A DNA stretch of 64,000 nucleotides from Thermomucor indicae-seudaticae (lineage: Eukaryota > Mucoromycota > Mucoromycetes > Mucorales > Lichtheimiaceae), in the NCBI GenBank assembly GCA_000787465.1, contig JSYX01000049.1, forward strand, positions 1 to 64,000. The letters run 5' to 3'. Position 1 is the first letter of the stretch; every line of letters begins with the position of its first letter. The position numbers and the translations under genes are program-made. Shown one piece after another: positions 1-12,133 of this stretch. The notes under the pieces were generated by a model, which did no database searches, was not told the origin of the DNA, and saw only the letters and a list, made by a program, of their open reading frames with translations.

Positions 1-1511
1 AACACTTTCAAATCCAGTATGAGAGTGCATATAAAAACTTTAAATAGAGCGATCGAACGGCAATTTTGGTATATCAAAGAATGACCTATTATACCATCTA
101 CTCTTGTACTACGCTACGCGGTCCATCACTAACGCTATGCATACATCCGACTTGCTCATCATTGATATAAAAGTTGTTATTTTTGTACAGGCCAAGTATA
201 ATTATATGGAAGCCGTAATTGAAAGCTCAGTGAATTCTGAGGTAATAGAGACTTTATTACCAGAGTTTTGAAAAGGAAACTGTACACTGGAGAAGAACCA
301 ATATTCCGAGTACTTGTAGGTTAGTAGAAAATGATTAGAAGATCGTATTTCAAGTTCTTGGAATATTGGCAGACCATCCGAAATGACGATCTGGTAACAT
401 ATTGGTAGGTGCCTGCACCGACCTTTTTCTAAAATATTCCAGTGATGTGTTGATCTTCCAGAAATCGACTCGTGATCTTATAGCCTGGCCACCATATAGA
501 AAGTCAATACCATTCTTTCAGTCGTGTGGCTATTTCTGAGAACCTTCCATGTTATTGCAGTTGATCACAAAGAAAGACTTTCGGTCATGGTCTAATTTCT
601 GGGTATTCACTAGACGATCTGTTAGTTATCCTGGTAGTCGTTACCGAGTCATTAGAAAACTTCACCAGTAATAAGACCAGCACTTAGCGTCTTTTACCAA
701 CAAAGTGCATATATGTAAATGTTATTAGCCCGTCTCCTTTACTTAGGCACCAAAACAGAGTTTAAGCGGCAGGCGGCTCAGAAAAATGCTTTATGGTGAT
801 TGGAGTGGTTCCAGTGAGTTGTTGCTTGGTTCGAAGTGACAGAACCCATGGTAACCAGAACGCATGGTTAGCTGATGACTGGCTCCTGTTTTTTCGGTTT
901 CAATGCGCAGCTCCCCGGATTCCGGGTCCATCATAGCACGGATACTCGTCAAAATACTGCGAGCTGTCATGTCGAGACGAACGATTGCATCGTTACCTGA
1001 TAGTATTACCCGATTAAATGCTACCAGCAGTAGTATCATTTCATGCTCTTACAGAAGCGAACTTTATACCGTACGAAGAAGCGCGGCTCGCCGCCACTAA
1101 CGAAGAGTGAATATTGCAAAGCCTCTAATGATTAAAGCTACGGGGTGGGGAGGGGCGGGCTAGCTTGATTCAGGGATCAGGGTGACAAGGAACGTGGAAA
1201 AGGGCACGCGGGGCCACAAGCGGCATGATTCCTTGCTCACATTGGGTAGAACAGACTCAGAAGAAAAGAGGACTTGCCTTTTTTTAAGCTTTTTGCACAG
1301 CCTTTCTTTGGCAACTTTCTTCACAGTGTCGGGCAGCAAACTGACGTTTACTCTTTGCGGACGGTTCGCTTGTTATTGTCCATGACCACGCAATCTATAT
1401 CACCGACGACGCAGATTGGCATCACCGAAGATATTGGAAAACCAAAAGAAGGTTTGATTAGATTAGCACTGGGATGCGCGCAGTATAAGATTGACTGTTT
1501 CAATAGCCATC
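1..1511. other. Intergenic, no gene recognised
   Basis: No convincing gene is visible on either strand. Short open frames around 791-1100 and 1182-1490 have no recognisable domain and no matching splice structure. The stretch from about 1190 probably includes the promoter and 5' leader of the FHA gene that starts at 1512. No tRNA, rRNA or tandem array was seen. Confidence 0.5.
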
Positions 1512-3078
1512 ATGGCGCTGCAGTCCAGCAAACAGCTTATACCACCTATTATAACCGTTATATTACAACCTCGCGACAGTCCATTTCAAACGAAAACGCT
1601 TGAATTACGGGACAAAGCACGGATCCGGATTGGCCGCCAGACATCATCCAAAACGGCACCGGGACCGTTAAACGGGTATTTCGATTCCAAAGTGCTTTCG
1701 CGGACGCATGCCGAGTTGTTTAGCGACAAGGGCAAGGTAATAATGGAAAAGAACTGCTGAAGGTTAAGTAAAAGCTGACGTATTACACAGGTGTATATTA
1801 AAGATGTAAAGTCGAGTAATGGTACTTTTCTCAACGGACGAAGGTTATCAAATGAAAACGAAGAAAGTATACCCATGGAAATCAAGACAAACGATCAGAT
1901 TGAATTCGGCATCGATATATTGCACGAGGATGGATCAAGTATGTGTGCGCGGGGTCGCTTTCACTATGGCATGAGGACTAAAACACGATACCACCAGTAA
2001 TGTATCATAAGGTTTCTTGCCAAGTATATATTATGCCGACCTCTTTATCCCAGATGGATCCTAATCTTTTAAAAGAGCTCAATATTGGATTTGCAAATGG
2101 GACAACAAATGATCATGACGTAAGTAGCGCGCACGAATGCTTCATAGTTCATTCATTGACTTTGTCTCTGCAGCTCCGAAGGAAATCTTCCTCTTCATCC
2201 ATTTCTTCTTCTTCTTCTACAGCATCCACTGCGGTCGATTTTTCCACATCTCCGGGTTCAGTAGTATCACATAAAAAATCGTCGCCTAGAAACTGGGAGC
2301 TTTTGCTGGCAAAGCTTCAGGTAATCAATTTACTGTGTCGCGTAGGTAAATCCCTTATCCTAAGAAAGAGAGCTTATGTATAGGGAGAGCTACAAAAATC
2401 GCAAGAAGTTGAAAGTCATTTACGGTCTGTGAAAGATGCTATAGAAGATGTAGACAAGACTCTGGGCAAAGCGCATCTAGAAAGGATGGTATTGTATCTA
2501 TCTCTCTCTGCTAACCGTTGATTCTGCAACTGTTATTCACTATCATATAGGACGCACAGAGCGCAGCTTTGTTAAAAAAGTTAGAGGAGGCACAAGCACA
2601 AGTGGCGGTTTATGCTGAGAAATGCCGACAACAAGATCGAGCTGTGGCATCCGCGTTGCAGGAACTCCAGCGACTTAGAAACACGATCCGGACACTCGAA
2701 CGCGAAAACGCCGAAATGTCGAGTCGTCAACCCGATCACGAGCTGAGGCGGCAAGTGGAGGAATTGAACCTTGCGCTAGAAGAACAAAGATTACAGCTTA
2801 GCAAAGACCTGATGACCGAAAGGGAACGATGCCTCGAGTTTGAGAATAAGTGCCTGACGCTGGAAAAGCGAATCAAACAGCTTGAGAAACGGCAGCAGCA
2901 GCGATCATGCTCTGGGGGTCTAGCAGACGCATTACAGGTAAAGTGAGACACACAACAGAGACGACGGAGCGAAAATCTAATGATAAAGGTTGGGGACTAG
3001 ATTCGTGGCGTACAAATATCGTTGGCTATACTATTGGGAGTGATTTCAGCTCTCTTGTATGTACTCATTGCTATTTAA
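1512..3078 (+). CDS. Tail-anchored FHA-domain protein, SLMAP / Far9-Far10 / PRO45-like (STRIPAK)
   Basis: Spliced model join(1512..1736,1791..1938,1998..2119,2174..2320,2384..2488,2551..2937,3001..3078), all intron phases matching. The N-terminal 150 residues form a phosphothreonine-binding FHA domain (IRIGRQ, LSRTHAELF, KDVKSSNGTFLNG). A serine-rich linker and a long coiled coil follow (LLKKLEEAQAQVAVYAEK onward). The final 25 residues are one hydrophobic segment (LAILLGVISALLYVLIAI) ending at the stop, a classic tail anchor. FHA plus coiled coil plus tail anchor is the architecture of SLMAP and its fungal homologues Far9/Far10, Csc1 and PRO45, which tether the STRIPAK phosphatase-kinase complex to the nuclear envelope, ER or mitochondria. 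The STRIPAK role is inferred from architecture. An in-frame ATG at 1491 is an alternative start. Confidence 0.85.
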
Positions 3079-4479
3079 ACCAAGTTAATCTGTGTATACC
3101 CCTCTCCACCGCCCAGCATATCCCCACCCCATACATACACACGTATAACATACATATACAAATGTGAAAGCCAAAAGAATGTTTGCATTTGTTACAGTCA
3201 AGGGAACGTCGATCCCATCGTTGACCTTTTGGCATCCGAAACCCCGTTAGGATTGATGTAATTTTAGCCATTAGCCACTTTTTCCTTAGCCAGTTTGACT
3301 GTAACTGAAAACGTCATCAGGTACAGGTTCTGCACGAAGGATGCCGCTTGCAGTATCTTGTGCTTGCAACCGTGCCCTATGACTTGCTGCATTTCAAGCC
3401 AATCGTCTATGGTTCTGGTATGTTAACGTAGATTATTTTGTAATCACTGTCTCTAAGGATCTTTAGGCGTGCGTGCGGTTTTCTACGAGAACCGCCACCC
3501 GCAGCTCGTAAATGATTCTGACGTGTTCGTCAAAACTGTTCATCCATGGAAAATTAGCTGAATGGATATGGACCTGCCAGCGAGGAACCTGTCTCCCCTC
3601 AATCCTCTGGGCCGGTGCCGTCGGGCAACGCTGAGAGTCCCGCACAGCGAAAACGTAAGCCTCTGATCGTTACGTCTATTGAGACGTTGACGCTTTTCGT
3701 TTCTAGAAGCTGCTGCCTCTGTTCTGGAACGATCCATGACTCGCTCGTAGTCCCTTTTCAGTAAGTAAAAAGATATGGGACCTCCGGTCTTTGTTTTCCT
3801 GACACTGTATTCGCATAAACCAAGGGCTTGGAAAGCGAGTTGACCGGAACATTTGCCGGCCCACCCCACCAAGTGCACACGCTTGTGGCTCTGATCCCCC
3901 AGTTTCGACCAACGGATTCTCGTAACCAAGTGCCAACGGCAAGCTTCAAGGCGTCGCTGGATATGACAAAGTTCGTTGGCGACCAACGAACCCCACCGTG
4001 TCATTTGTGATTTTCGCGGCGGACGGTGCCGGACTGGGGGGGCTTGCTGGTCAGGCTGGAGGAAATGGAATGCAAACTAATAGAATATACAAAATAAAAA
4101 TTAAACCTAAAACTTCATGATATGCTAAAACGGCTCAAAGACATTGCTAGTGACTGATGCAATGTTTTTACCATTGCAATCCCCACACCTGGTCCAATTA
4201 ATATTTGACTGGGCGTCGCCGTCAATCAAAGTCAGGGTCTATCGTGGCAATGAATCCCCCTTTTTCTGTTTACATCATCAGCTGACCTTGCTTTTTTGAG
4301 ATTTGGTCCAAAGACAGACATGTGGAACTGTTACGTGCTTAGCGTTTCAACCTTACATTGACAAAAAGGACAACTGTACGAAGTAGTGAATTTGTACACG
4401 ACTATTGCAGCTATAAAGAAAATAAAAGAGAAAAGCTATATACAGATAACAATAATAACAATGGACAGACAGACTTTGA
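3079..4479. other. Intergenic with a decayed coding fragment
   Basis: Mostly non-coding. On the + strand, 3327-3416 reads as open sequence with a splice-like GTATGT after it, and 3466-3550 is open again to a stop (contains VRAVFYENRHPQLVND). The first piece contains LQYLVLATVPYDLLHFK, which loosely resembles the SF3a subunit 2 (Prp11) signature QYLLxAxEPYExIxFK. No start exon or complete domain was found, so it is at most a relic. The rest to 4479 shows nothing recognisable. Confidence 0.3.
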
Positions 4480-4826
4480 TTAGTAGATGGTATCGGATTT
4501 CCATAAGTCCTTGACCGAGCTGACATAGTTTGTTTCGCCTGGATAAATCCGTCGACCGTGCGAATCGTACATGATGGGCTGTGGATACGGGTTTCCGTAA
4601 TAGCTGCCGTACATGATCCTGTTTAATAAGCCACGAAAGAGGCCGGGTCGGCGGTAATAAGGGTAGTAGTATCCATAGTAGTAAGAAGACGCTGGATAAA
4701 TTTGGCTGTAGAGGTATGGATTGTGATAAGCAGCGTAACCACTGAAAGGATAATTGTACACTTATGTTCGGATTAGTTCCTGTTTAAAATAGTTGTAGTA
4801 TTCTTCTTACTTGAGTAATAGGACAT
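4480..4826 (-). CDS. Tyrosine-rich small protein, unknown function
   Basis: Two exons, complement(join(4480..4760,4811..4826)). A 16-nt first exon (MSYYS) ends in phase 1 and the 3' exon starts TG, so the junction codon is ATG and the frame is clean for 98 residues. The protein is unusually rich in Tyr, Pro and Gly (SYYYGYYYPYYRRPG, YGSYYGNPYPQP) and has no membrane segment or known domain. The composition is that of low-complexity, aggregation-prone or structural proteins. Function unknown. The splice consensus GTAAG/AAG and coherent codons support a real gene, but no homology can be confirmed here. Confidence 0.55.
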
Positions 4827-7800
4827 TGTGTCAAGAGTGGAAAAGAAAAGAAAAAGAAGGGTGGTGTACGTGTATATATATCCACGCGCGCGTATAAGGC
4901 TGCACGTTTGATTGGGTGGGCATCAAGGTGTAGTCAGTCAATGGCAAGATCACATGGTCCCGATCTTCCGAGAACCGGCAACATGTAGCACAAAGTGGTG
5001 ATCGTTCTCAATACGCAGGACGAATAAGCTACAATAGAAATCCCTTGTACAAGATTTATTACGTCAAGTGATTTGCCCGCGCTTTTGTGCCGTCTGTCAA
5101 ACGGGTACCCTCATCATCTTCCGTCCGTTGCATACGGCGCATGAGGGCTATGCAAAAGAGGAAAGAAAAGGGTTGTCCTGTCATTGGTTTCCCCAAGATT
5201 CGGGTGGATCCGACTTCATTATTACAGTATTTTGAGCAGCCCAAAGATCTGAATGAATTGGAGAGATCAATCCTCCATCATAGCCTCTGCACACAGTTCG
5301 TTAAAGTACTTTATTTCATCGGAAGCCTTGTCTCCACCCACAGGGGGGCGGGGTGGTTCTGCGCATACAGCATGCTGAGCGACACACACTGTGAGAGACA
5401 AAAGGCCAGAGCTCGATGATCATATTTCATGCTTGCCATGAGCAGGTTTGGCAACAAAAAACCAGGTCCGGGCTTAGGATGCTGAAAAGGCCAGAATCCC
5501 CGAGTCTTTTCCTTCTGGGACGCTGTGTCTCTTTAGACGATAATACTGTGCGCGACGATGAAGAAAACGTTGGATAGGCGTGTCATGTGCCAGGGGGTGG
5601 TGTTCTTCGGCCACAGCCGCACGAGCGATGCAACGAAACGAGGACGATTAGATGCTACATAGAATTCCTGCGCGTAAACCGTTGTGCGTTCAAACCACGT
5701 AACCACCTTCATTGACGCCAAGAGATGGGCTGTGCCACAACCACTGCCCCCAGGATCAGAACGCCCGGAAAGCATCAACTCATCAATCGACCCACACGTC
5801 ATGGGACACGATGTGTTGCCAAAGATTAATTTGACAAATGGCGAAATGGTTAGGGCGTGATTGAAATCCAATGTCTCTCCGTACCGTCCTGTCACAATTT
5901 AGCCAGGAAGACGAGGTCTCTCTCATCGTCTGCGAAGTGCCATTACAGGCGCCAGTCTGTGAGCACCAAGAGCCACATTCACCAATGTTGAACAAAGAGC
6001 AGGAGCTTCCACTCGTCAGCAGTGACTCCGGATTCGATGCAAATACGGATCAAAAATTTCGTATAACCAGGACGCAATACAGGTTTTGCACGAAAAGTAG
6101 GGATATATGTACAATGAGAAAGAAATACGTATGATTTTGTACAGGATGCAAAAGAGTGCTTCTTCAAACGGTTCATAGCAAATCGGGCAATGGTTATGAA
6201 CAGAATGTTACAAAGTCATTAAAATATAAATACAAAGTGATAAGTGTATACAATGAAGCCAAACAATTTGGTGGTTGATTCTAACGACAAGAGGGGTATA
6301 TTCGGCGTAAATCTGCGCAGCCGAATCTCTGCTCAGTTGAGGAGCATATAGCCCAGTTCCTCTGATAGATAGGCCTCGCTTTACCTTGTTCGTTCCCATG
6401 AGACAGATTTCATCAGCAGGAAAGAAGAGAAGAGTTACGGACATCGGAAGCCTTATGTACGAACCTTTCTTGGTGCAGCCACATGAGTGGCCAAAGTCGA
6501 CAACTCGCTTAGTCAAAGTTTTGGTCAACGAGCAACAAATTGTAAAAGACTGGCGAAAAGTGCTTCCGCACACACAGGGAAAAACAGCAAAATGTCAATT
6601 TTTGAAATGCCAACACCCCTTTTTTTACACTCAAGACCGGAGTTTCACGGATGACATTTACGCTGATGGGACTTTTTCCGATATCCTTCGCTTGATGTTT
6701 CGCGCCAGTGTGTGTAAGACATGCTTGCTTTCTCATTCGAGATTTGGCAACTCAATAGCGGTGTTCTTGTCCCAAATATTACCGCTTAGAGTTCCTAAAC
6801 TGTATGGGGTTCCGAAATACCAGAGCAGAGCAGAGCAGGGGAAGTAGTGATTCTTAATCTACGTTTGAACTCTGGCTTCGTTTGTCTTGCTCTAGTTCTG
6901 GAAAGCAGAGCAGACTCGGAATTCGAAAGCTGTATCGTCGGCTGTGTCAGAAGGAATAAGAAATACGTAAGCATGAGCCATTTATCTTATATGCCTTACA
7001 AGATGATATCTTTCCCGAAAGCGTCGTCTGGCTATCTCGTTAAGCTTCCTGATAATTCCCACGACTTCGCTTGTTGAAAGACTAAATGACGACATAAGCT
7101 AACAAATACGCAAATTGATAGTTACTTGTATTACCTGCCGCCGGCTCTGATCTCCGTTTGTATCGCTTTTCTTGCTCGCTCGGACCAAACGCACCAGGGA
7201 GCTCTTGGAATGTCGCCGGTTATCCGTATAAGCAAGCAAGAGAAAGACGGCCGGCCTTCACCGAGAAGCAGGCCGCAATAGTCTTTAGCAGACAGGTGGC
7301 CATTGCAAAGTTGGCCACGAATCGAGCTCGAAGCACTCACACTATGTGCTTTTATAGGCGTCAAATATTTTGAGCCATAGAAAATGAAAATACTTGCGTG
7401 TACTTGCGTGGTTTTGCCGAGCGCCACGTCACCATGTTTTTAGTGAAATGGCTTTGCCCCTCCGGAAGCAGGCCCTAGAAAAGGGGCGACGTCAAGATCG
7501 TTGACCGGCCGACAAATGAACGCTCCAGAAATGTCTCTTCAGTGCAAACATGAGTTTCAGCATCGTCACCAAAGCCGTCTTACGTAGACTTGCACTTGCA
7601 TGACAAAGATAGCTGGGGAAAAAGAAAAGTAATTCAAGTCGGCTTTTATTCGACATGCGCATAAAACGTTTTAAACTCCTGAGCCCTTTATGTTACGCGT
7701 CTTCTGTGTCTAACAGTATGCGGACTGAGACATGGTGAGCACAGTATAGGCATTCTTTCGTAAGAGCTTGCACGGGATAAGGTGGTCAAAGACATGATGA

Positions 7801-8047
7801 GTTCTGTCACTGCACGTCCAATATTTCTAGCACTCTCCTTCCTGCCGTTGTGCGGCACAATGTAAGTTCTCTAGCGAACAGCGCAAAGCTGTGTTAATAC
7901 CCATGTATCTATCAAACAAGGAAGGTATGCTGGGACTAACTATTCTTCCTTGAAGGCCAAGATCTCGAGGGGCAATTGTGGGGATACTCATTCTCGACTT
8001 GAAAGAAGATGCCAGCCAAGACAGGGTTGCTCATGACTGAGTGCCTC
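4827..8047. other. Gene-poor tract with decayed ORFs
   Basis: About 3.2 kb without a convincing gene. Open frames at 5087-5419 (+), 5533-5895 (-) and 6386-6847 (+) are unfamiliar, without start-to-stop splice structure or domain. On the minus strand, 6740-6380 contains fragments reminiscent of C2H2 fingers in shifting frames (LTHTGAKH; CVCGSTFRQSF), suggesting a dead zinc-finger gene. A dispersed repeat occupies about 7190-7330. The remainder shows nothing. Confidence 0.4.
7190..7330 (-). repeat. Dispersed repeat copy A
   Basis: The minus strand here resembles the plus strand of 38690-38830. A 21-nt block is identical (7278-7298 against 38711-38731) and flanking similarity extends roughly 130 bp, including a CAAGAGCTCC block. 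In both copies one frame reads GHLSAKDY, so the repeat may derive from a mobile-element coding region. No terminal repeats were identified. Confidence 0.6.
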
Positions 8048-8311
8048 TTAACTGTGATTGTGATCCCAAATCATTTGTGCAATGACTGCAATAGCAAAGG
8101 TAACTTCGACGATATTAATCAACTCTACCACGCAGAAACTTCCTTCGTTCCACGTAGAGTAAAGAATATGCTGCTCTAAGTACACCGCAGCGGTCCCAAA
8201 GACGAGACCCGTATAACTAACAAGATAGGAAAAAGACAAGCTACGAGTCGGGTACTGCAGTTTCAAGCCTAAGGAACATATGATAGCAACAACCCAGAGA
8301 AACGTCATGAT
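8048..8311 (-). CDS. Small multi-pass membrane protein or its 3' exon, unknown
   Basis: An 87-codon open frame beginning MTFLWVVAIICSLGLK, with three hydrophobic segments (about residues 2-14, 24-45 and 60-80) and ending WDHNHS. The hydrophobic frame continues upstream of the first ATG to a splice-acceptor-like CTAATACAG near 8328 on this strand, giving SICILVIMTF, so an unidentified first exon may exist. No family is recognised. Isolated between long non-coding stretches. It could also be a gene remnant. Confidence 0.35.
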   Translation of the reverse strand: MMTFLWVVAIICSLGLKLQYPTRSLSFSYLVSYTGLVFGTAAVYLEQHILYSTWNEGSFCVVELINIVEVTFAIAVIAQMIWDHNHS

Positions 8312-8329
8312 AACCAAGATACAAATACT

Positions 8330-9171
8330 ACTGTATTAGAATGCCATCGTTTTGGGACGCATTAACTCAGAACAAGTGTTCATCAAAGAGAGAGCATGTG
8401 GTCTTGATAGGATGAATCCTGGTCAATTCCAAACTACGACCGGGCATGTGGGCACTGTATTGGTGTTACAAAGCATCGTTTGTTTATTCAACCAAAGGAT
8501 GCCAGGGATAATGCAAAGTTCTCATGATTGCGTTAGAATGTAGACTGTCTTTTGTTGCGACCTTTGATGATCTTATCGTGAGTTGCATGCATGACGGAAG
8601 CAAATGCACGGTTGCTTTATTAAATTGCTACTAGATCTGTGCCAGGTTGGTCCCCTCTTCTTGTGTCACATCATGAATGAATGAACTGCAGCCAAGCATT
8701 TAAACGCATTGCTCAATATCTTTTTGGCACGTCTATGTGTGATCCAAGCGATCCCTTCCATTCATTGCACGTTTCTAATATGACAAGATGTATTGACATG
8801 TTGTTTTTCATATATGCACGTTCTGGTAAACATGGCACATGTTCAAACTCAGCGGAGAGAACGGGTTCCTTCAAAGAAGCAAGTGGACACAGGACGGGAA
8901 GAGGGGCTAGAACGGTACTCATTGATGAAAATCAATGAATGAGTGTAGTACTGGAGTAAGAAGAGAAAGAAAGTGATAAATGAGGTATATTGTTTTTGAT
9001 TTTAAAAGTGAGGATAGAAGAGCAGACCTTCATAAAGTTGAGTGCAACAGCAGATCCCCACTAACGGATATACCGCATGACCTGAGCCATTTTTTGTTCC
9101 CAGTTTCCCTCTTTCTTGCTCTCTCTCTCTTTCTCTTTGCTCTTTGCTCTTTATCTGCATCACACAACTTG
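8330..9171. other. Intergenic upstream of CLIP-170-like gene
   Basis: No gene recognised. The last 100 bases (about 9090-9165) are pyrimidine-rich with CTCTCTCTCT runs just before the ATG, typical of a fungal core promoter and 5' leader. Open frames at 8352-8543 and 8681-8938 carry no domain. Confidence 0.45.
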
Positions 9172-12133
9172 ATGTCAAGATTACCCAGTGCAAGCGGAAT
9201 CCCTCCGCCAACGAGGCTCGCTCGACAACCTTCACTCGACCTAAGGCGGAGAAAGCATCAAACGGAACAGGCGGTAGCACCGCCACCTGTCCCACCCTTG
9301 AAATCGACAAAGTCTACTCGTGCGCCTTCCTTGTCGCGTGCATCAGTCTCCTCCTATGAGGAAGTGGAATCACCTAGCTCCTTATCACGCTACTCACTTT
9401 CCTCCATGAGCTCTACTCAGACTGCTCTGACTTCCCCACGTACGTCACTGACCTCACCCAAACCCTCCAGCAGACGGCCGCCATCGACCTCCAGGTTGCA
9501 ACAGCAGCAGTCGCCGCCGCTGCCGCCGTCTATCAGTCCAACACCGTCGACGTCATTGCGTGTGGGTGAACGAGTCGCTGTAGACTCGATGGGTATCGTG
9601 GGCACCCTTCGATTCCTGGGACCGACCCAGTTCAAAGAGGGCATCTGGGCTGGTATTCAACTGGATATTCCTGGTACAGGAAAAAATGATGGATCTGTCA
9701 ATGGGTAAAAAAATATATTGAGCTCCCGTTTCTCCGTCCCTTGTTAATTATGATTTAAATCTTTAGATTGCGTTACTTTTCATGCCCACCACAGACAGGT
9801 CTGTTTGTGCAAGCTTCCAAGGTCACTTCTTTGAACAGTGACAACGAATCGGTGCGATCCAGCTCACCTCCACAAGGCGGCCGAGCTGCTCGTTACGTTG
9901 GCATGACTGCCAATCAGCTGACCCAGCGTCAAGCTCGCACGGTATCCTTGCAAGCCCCTAATCGTGCAGCTCGCCGTCAACAACAATCTGCTTCGATTCA
10001 ATCACCTACGCCGACCCGGCGCCATGTTTCGCAACCCATCCCGGGTGCAACGGATGGCATTCCGTCTCCGGCGATCACTCCGACTAGCAACAGCAACAGT
10101 CTCCAGGACGAGGCAGACGACGATCTTCTGCTCCAAGAAGATGATATGTTGACCGAAACGCCCGAGCCAGTCAATATGGCGCTCTCCAAGTCAACGAATG
10201 TGGAGGATGAAGAAGACGAGCATGGGATGATGGCACCGGATGAAGCGGCGATGCGAATCCAGCAGTTGCAGCTCCGCGTGGGCGTTTTGGAAGCCGAAAA
10301 CAAGTACCTCAAGCATGAGAATGCGCGGAACAAGACGGCCGGTGAGAGAGAAGGAGGAGATAACGAATCGCTCTCACTCGAGAACCACAATACGATTGTC
10401 CAAGAAATCAAGGATGAGCACGCAGCCGAGCGCAAGAAATGGGAGACGGAAGCTGATGACTTCCGCTCGACGATCAAGAAATTGGAGACGGAGGCGGATG
10501 ACTTCCGCTCGACGATGAAGAAATTGGAAGGCCGAGTCCGGGAGCTGGAAGCCGAGCAAGCCGAGCTGATCAAGGAGCGCGACGCGTTGCAGGAGCAGCT
10601 CAGCGAGGCGCGCAAGGAAAAGAGCATGATGGAGCACAAGGTGCACGAGCTCGAAGAAAAAGTAGCTGTGGCTGAGGCCAATGCGGCGACGTCGCGCGCA
10701 GCGGCTGTCCAGCAGCAGACGACCGCCAACTTTTACTCGCAGGATCCGGACGAGATGCGCCAGAGACAGATGCAGATGGAGATGGAAATGGAAGAAGTGC
10801 ATGAAAAAATGGGGTCCCTGATGGAAGCGATGCGGGCCAAGGACATGTTTCTTGCTCAGCTGTCGGAACAAGTCGAGATGCATCGCAACACGGTAGAGGA
10901 GCGTGAGCGCGAGGTCCGCAGGGTACGTGCGGATGCCGAACGCCATGCGCGCGAACGTGACCGGCTCCGTGAAGAAGTGAATGAGCTTGAAGCCAAGTGG
11001 ATGCAGCACCAAGACTGTGCGTCCCGCGAGGAATTTGACAAGGTGAAACGGGAACTGAACCAGGCCAAGGACCAACTGGCGCGCGAAACCGCGGTCGTGG
11101 AGGATTATCGCAAACTTGTCGAAGATCTGAAGCGCGAGGTGGATGAACTCAAGCGCGATGGTATGGAGAGTATTGAGCTGTATGAGAGCTCTGTGGAGCT
11201 GCATCGTGTAGACATGGAAAACGTCAAGGCGAGCCTGATGGAGGAACGTCGGAAGGTGGCTGCGCTGGAAGCCGAGCGCGAAGACCTCCGCAAAGCCGGT
11301 CTGGATGCCATTGAAGCTTACGAAGCGACCATTGAAGAGCTCAAGAAGGAGCGGGCCGCGTCTGCCGAAGAAAACGAGCGAACGCGCCAAGAGATGCAGG
11401 CTACGATTGACAAGCTCAAACAGGAAATGGAGCAGCTGGTCAATGCTCGCGAGAAGTCGCATGAAGAAGAACAGGCAACAGCTGCTACACCCAAAGAGCC
11501 ATCACCATCATCGGACGACGAACGGATAGCGAAATTACAGGCTGAACTCAAGGAATCCAAACGTCAAATGGAACAAATCGTTGTAAAGCACGACGATGAA
11601 GTTCGTCAGCTTAAAGAGAAACACGAAAAAGAGGACAGTGCACGACAGTGGGAGATCACCAAGTTGACGCGCGACATTGCTGAACTGGAAGGACTTATCG
11701 AATCCAAAGTGTTTAAGGAAGCCGATCTGGAAGAAGCGTTGGAAAACGAACGAAAGAAGTCCAGTCGTATGCAAACGGAATTGGAGGATCTCCGGGATCA
11801 ACTCAAGCAGCTTCAAAAGCAGCAACATGAGAGCAGTCTAATATCATCATCATCAGCCAGGGCTAGTAGCCGCAGTACGAGCCGCAGCAGCAATGGACCG
11901 ATGACGGACGACGCTCCATTCTGTGAACTGTGTGAGACGCCAGGCCATGACTTGATAAGCTGCAAGGCTGTTGTTCTACCCAACAAGAAGGATGATAAAC
12001 CTGTAAGTGGTCCCTCGTGACTGTGGATTGAAGACCATGTGTACTAAGTCAGTCTTTACAGTATTGCGAAAACTGTGATGAATACGGACTACACTGGACA
12101 CAAGAATGTCCCAACCAAAACGAGATCTTTTGA
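9172..12133 (+). CDS. CLIP-170 / Tip1-like microtubule plus-end protein (CAP-Gly, coiled coil, two zinc knuckles)
   Basis: Spliced join(9172..9704,9767..12002,12062..12133), 946 residues. A Ser/Pro-rich basic N-terminus precedes a CAP-Gly domain at about residues 130-200, with the diagnostic GKNDGSVNG box split by intron 1. Residues about 270-865 are almost continuous coiled coil. Two CCHC zinc knuckles end the protein: CELCETPGHDLISC near 899-912 and CENCDEYGLHWTQEC at the extreme C-terminus, interrupted by intron 2. This order matches CLIP-170, S. pombe tip1 and S. cerevisiae BIK1, which bind growing microtubule ends through CAP-Gly and recruit dynein/dynactin via the knuckles. The pyrimidine-rich leader and first in-frame ATG decide the start. 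A 14-residue unit is tandemly duplicated in the coil. Confidence 0.93.
10443..10526 (+). repeat. 42-bp tandem duplication in the coiled coil
   Basis: Two adjacent 42-bp units (10443-10484 and 10485-10526) encode ETEADDFRSTIKKL and ETEADDFRSTMKKL. Fourteen residues are two heptads, so the duplication keeps the coiled-coil register. Confidence 0.85.

Noticed and set aside
3320..3550. Functional SF3a subunit 2 gene
   Set aside because: Only one short resembling motif; no zinc finger, start exon or remaining domain nearby.
10374..11462. 362-codon open frame on the minus strand
   Set aside because: It is antisense to the CLIP coiled coil; the charged, AG-rich codons of the real gene leave the opposite strand open. 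It has no domain of its own.
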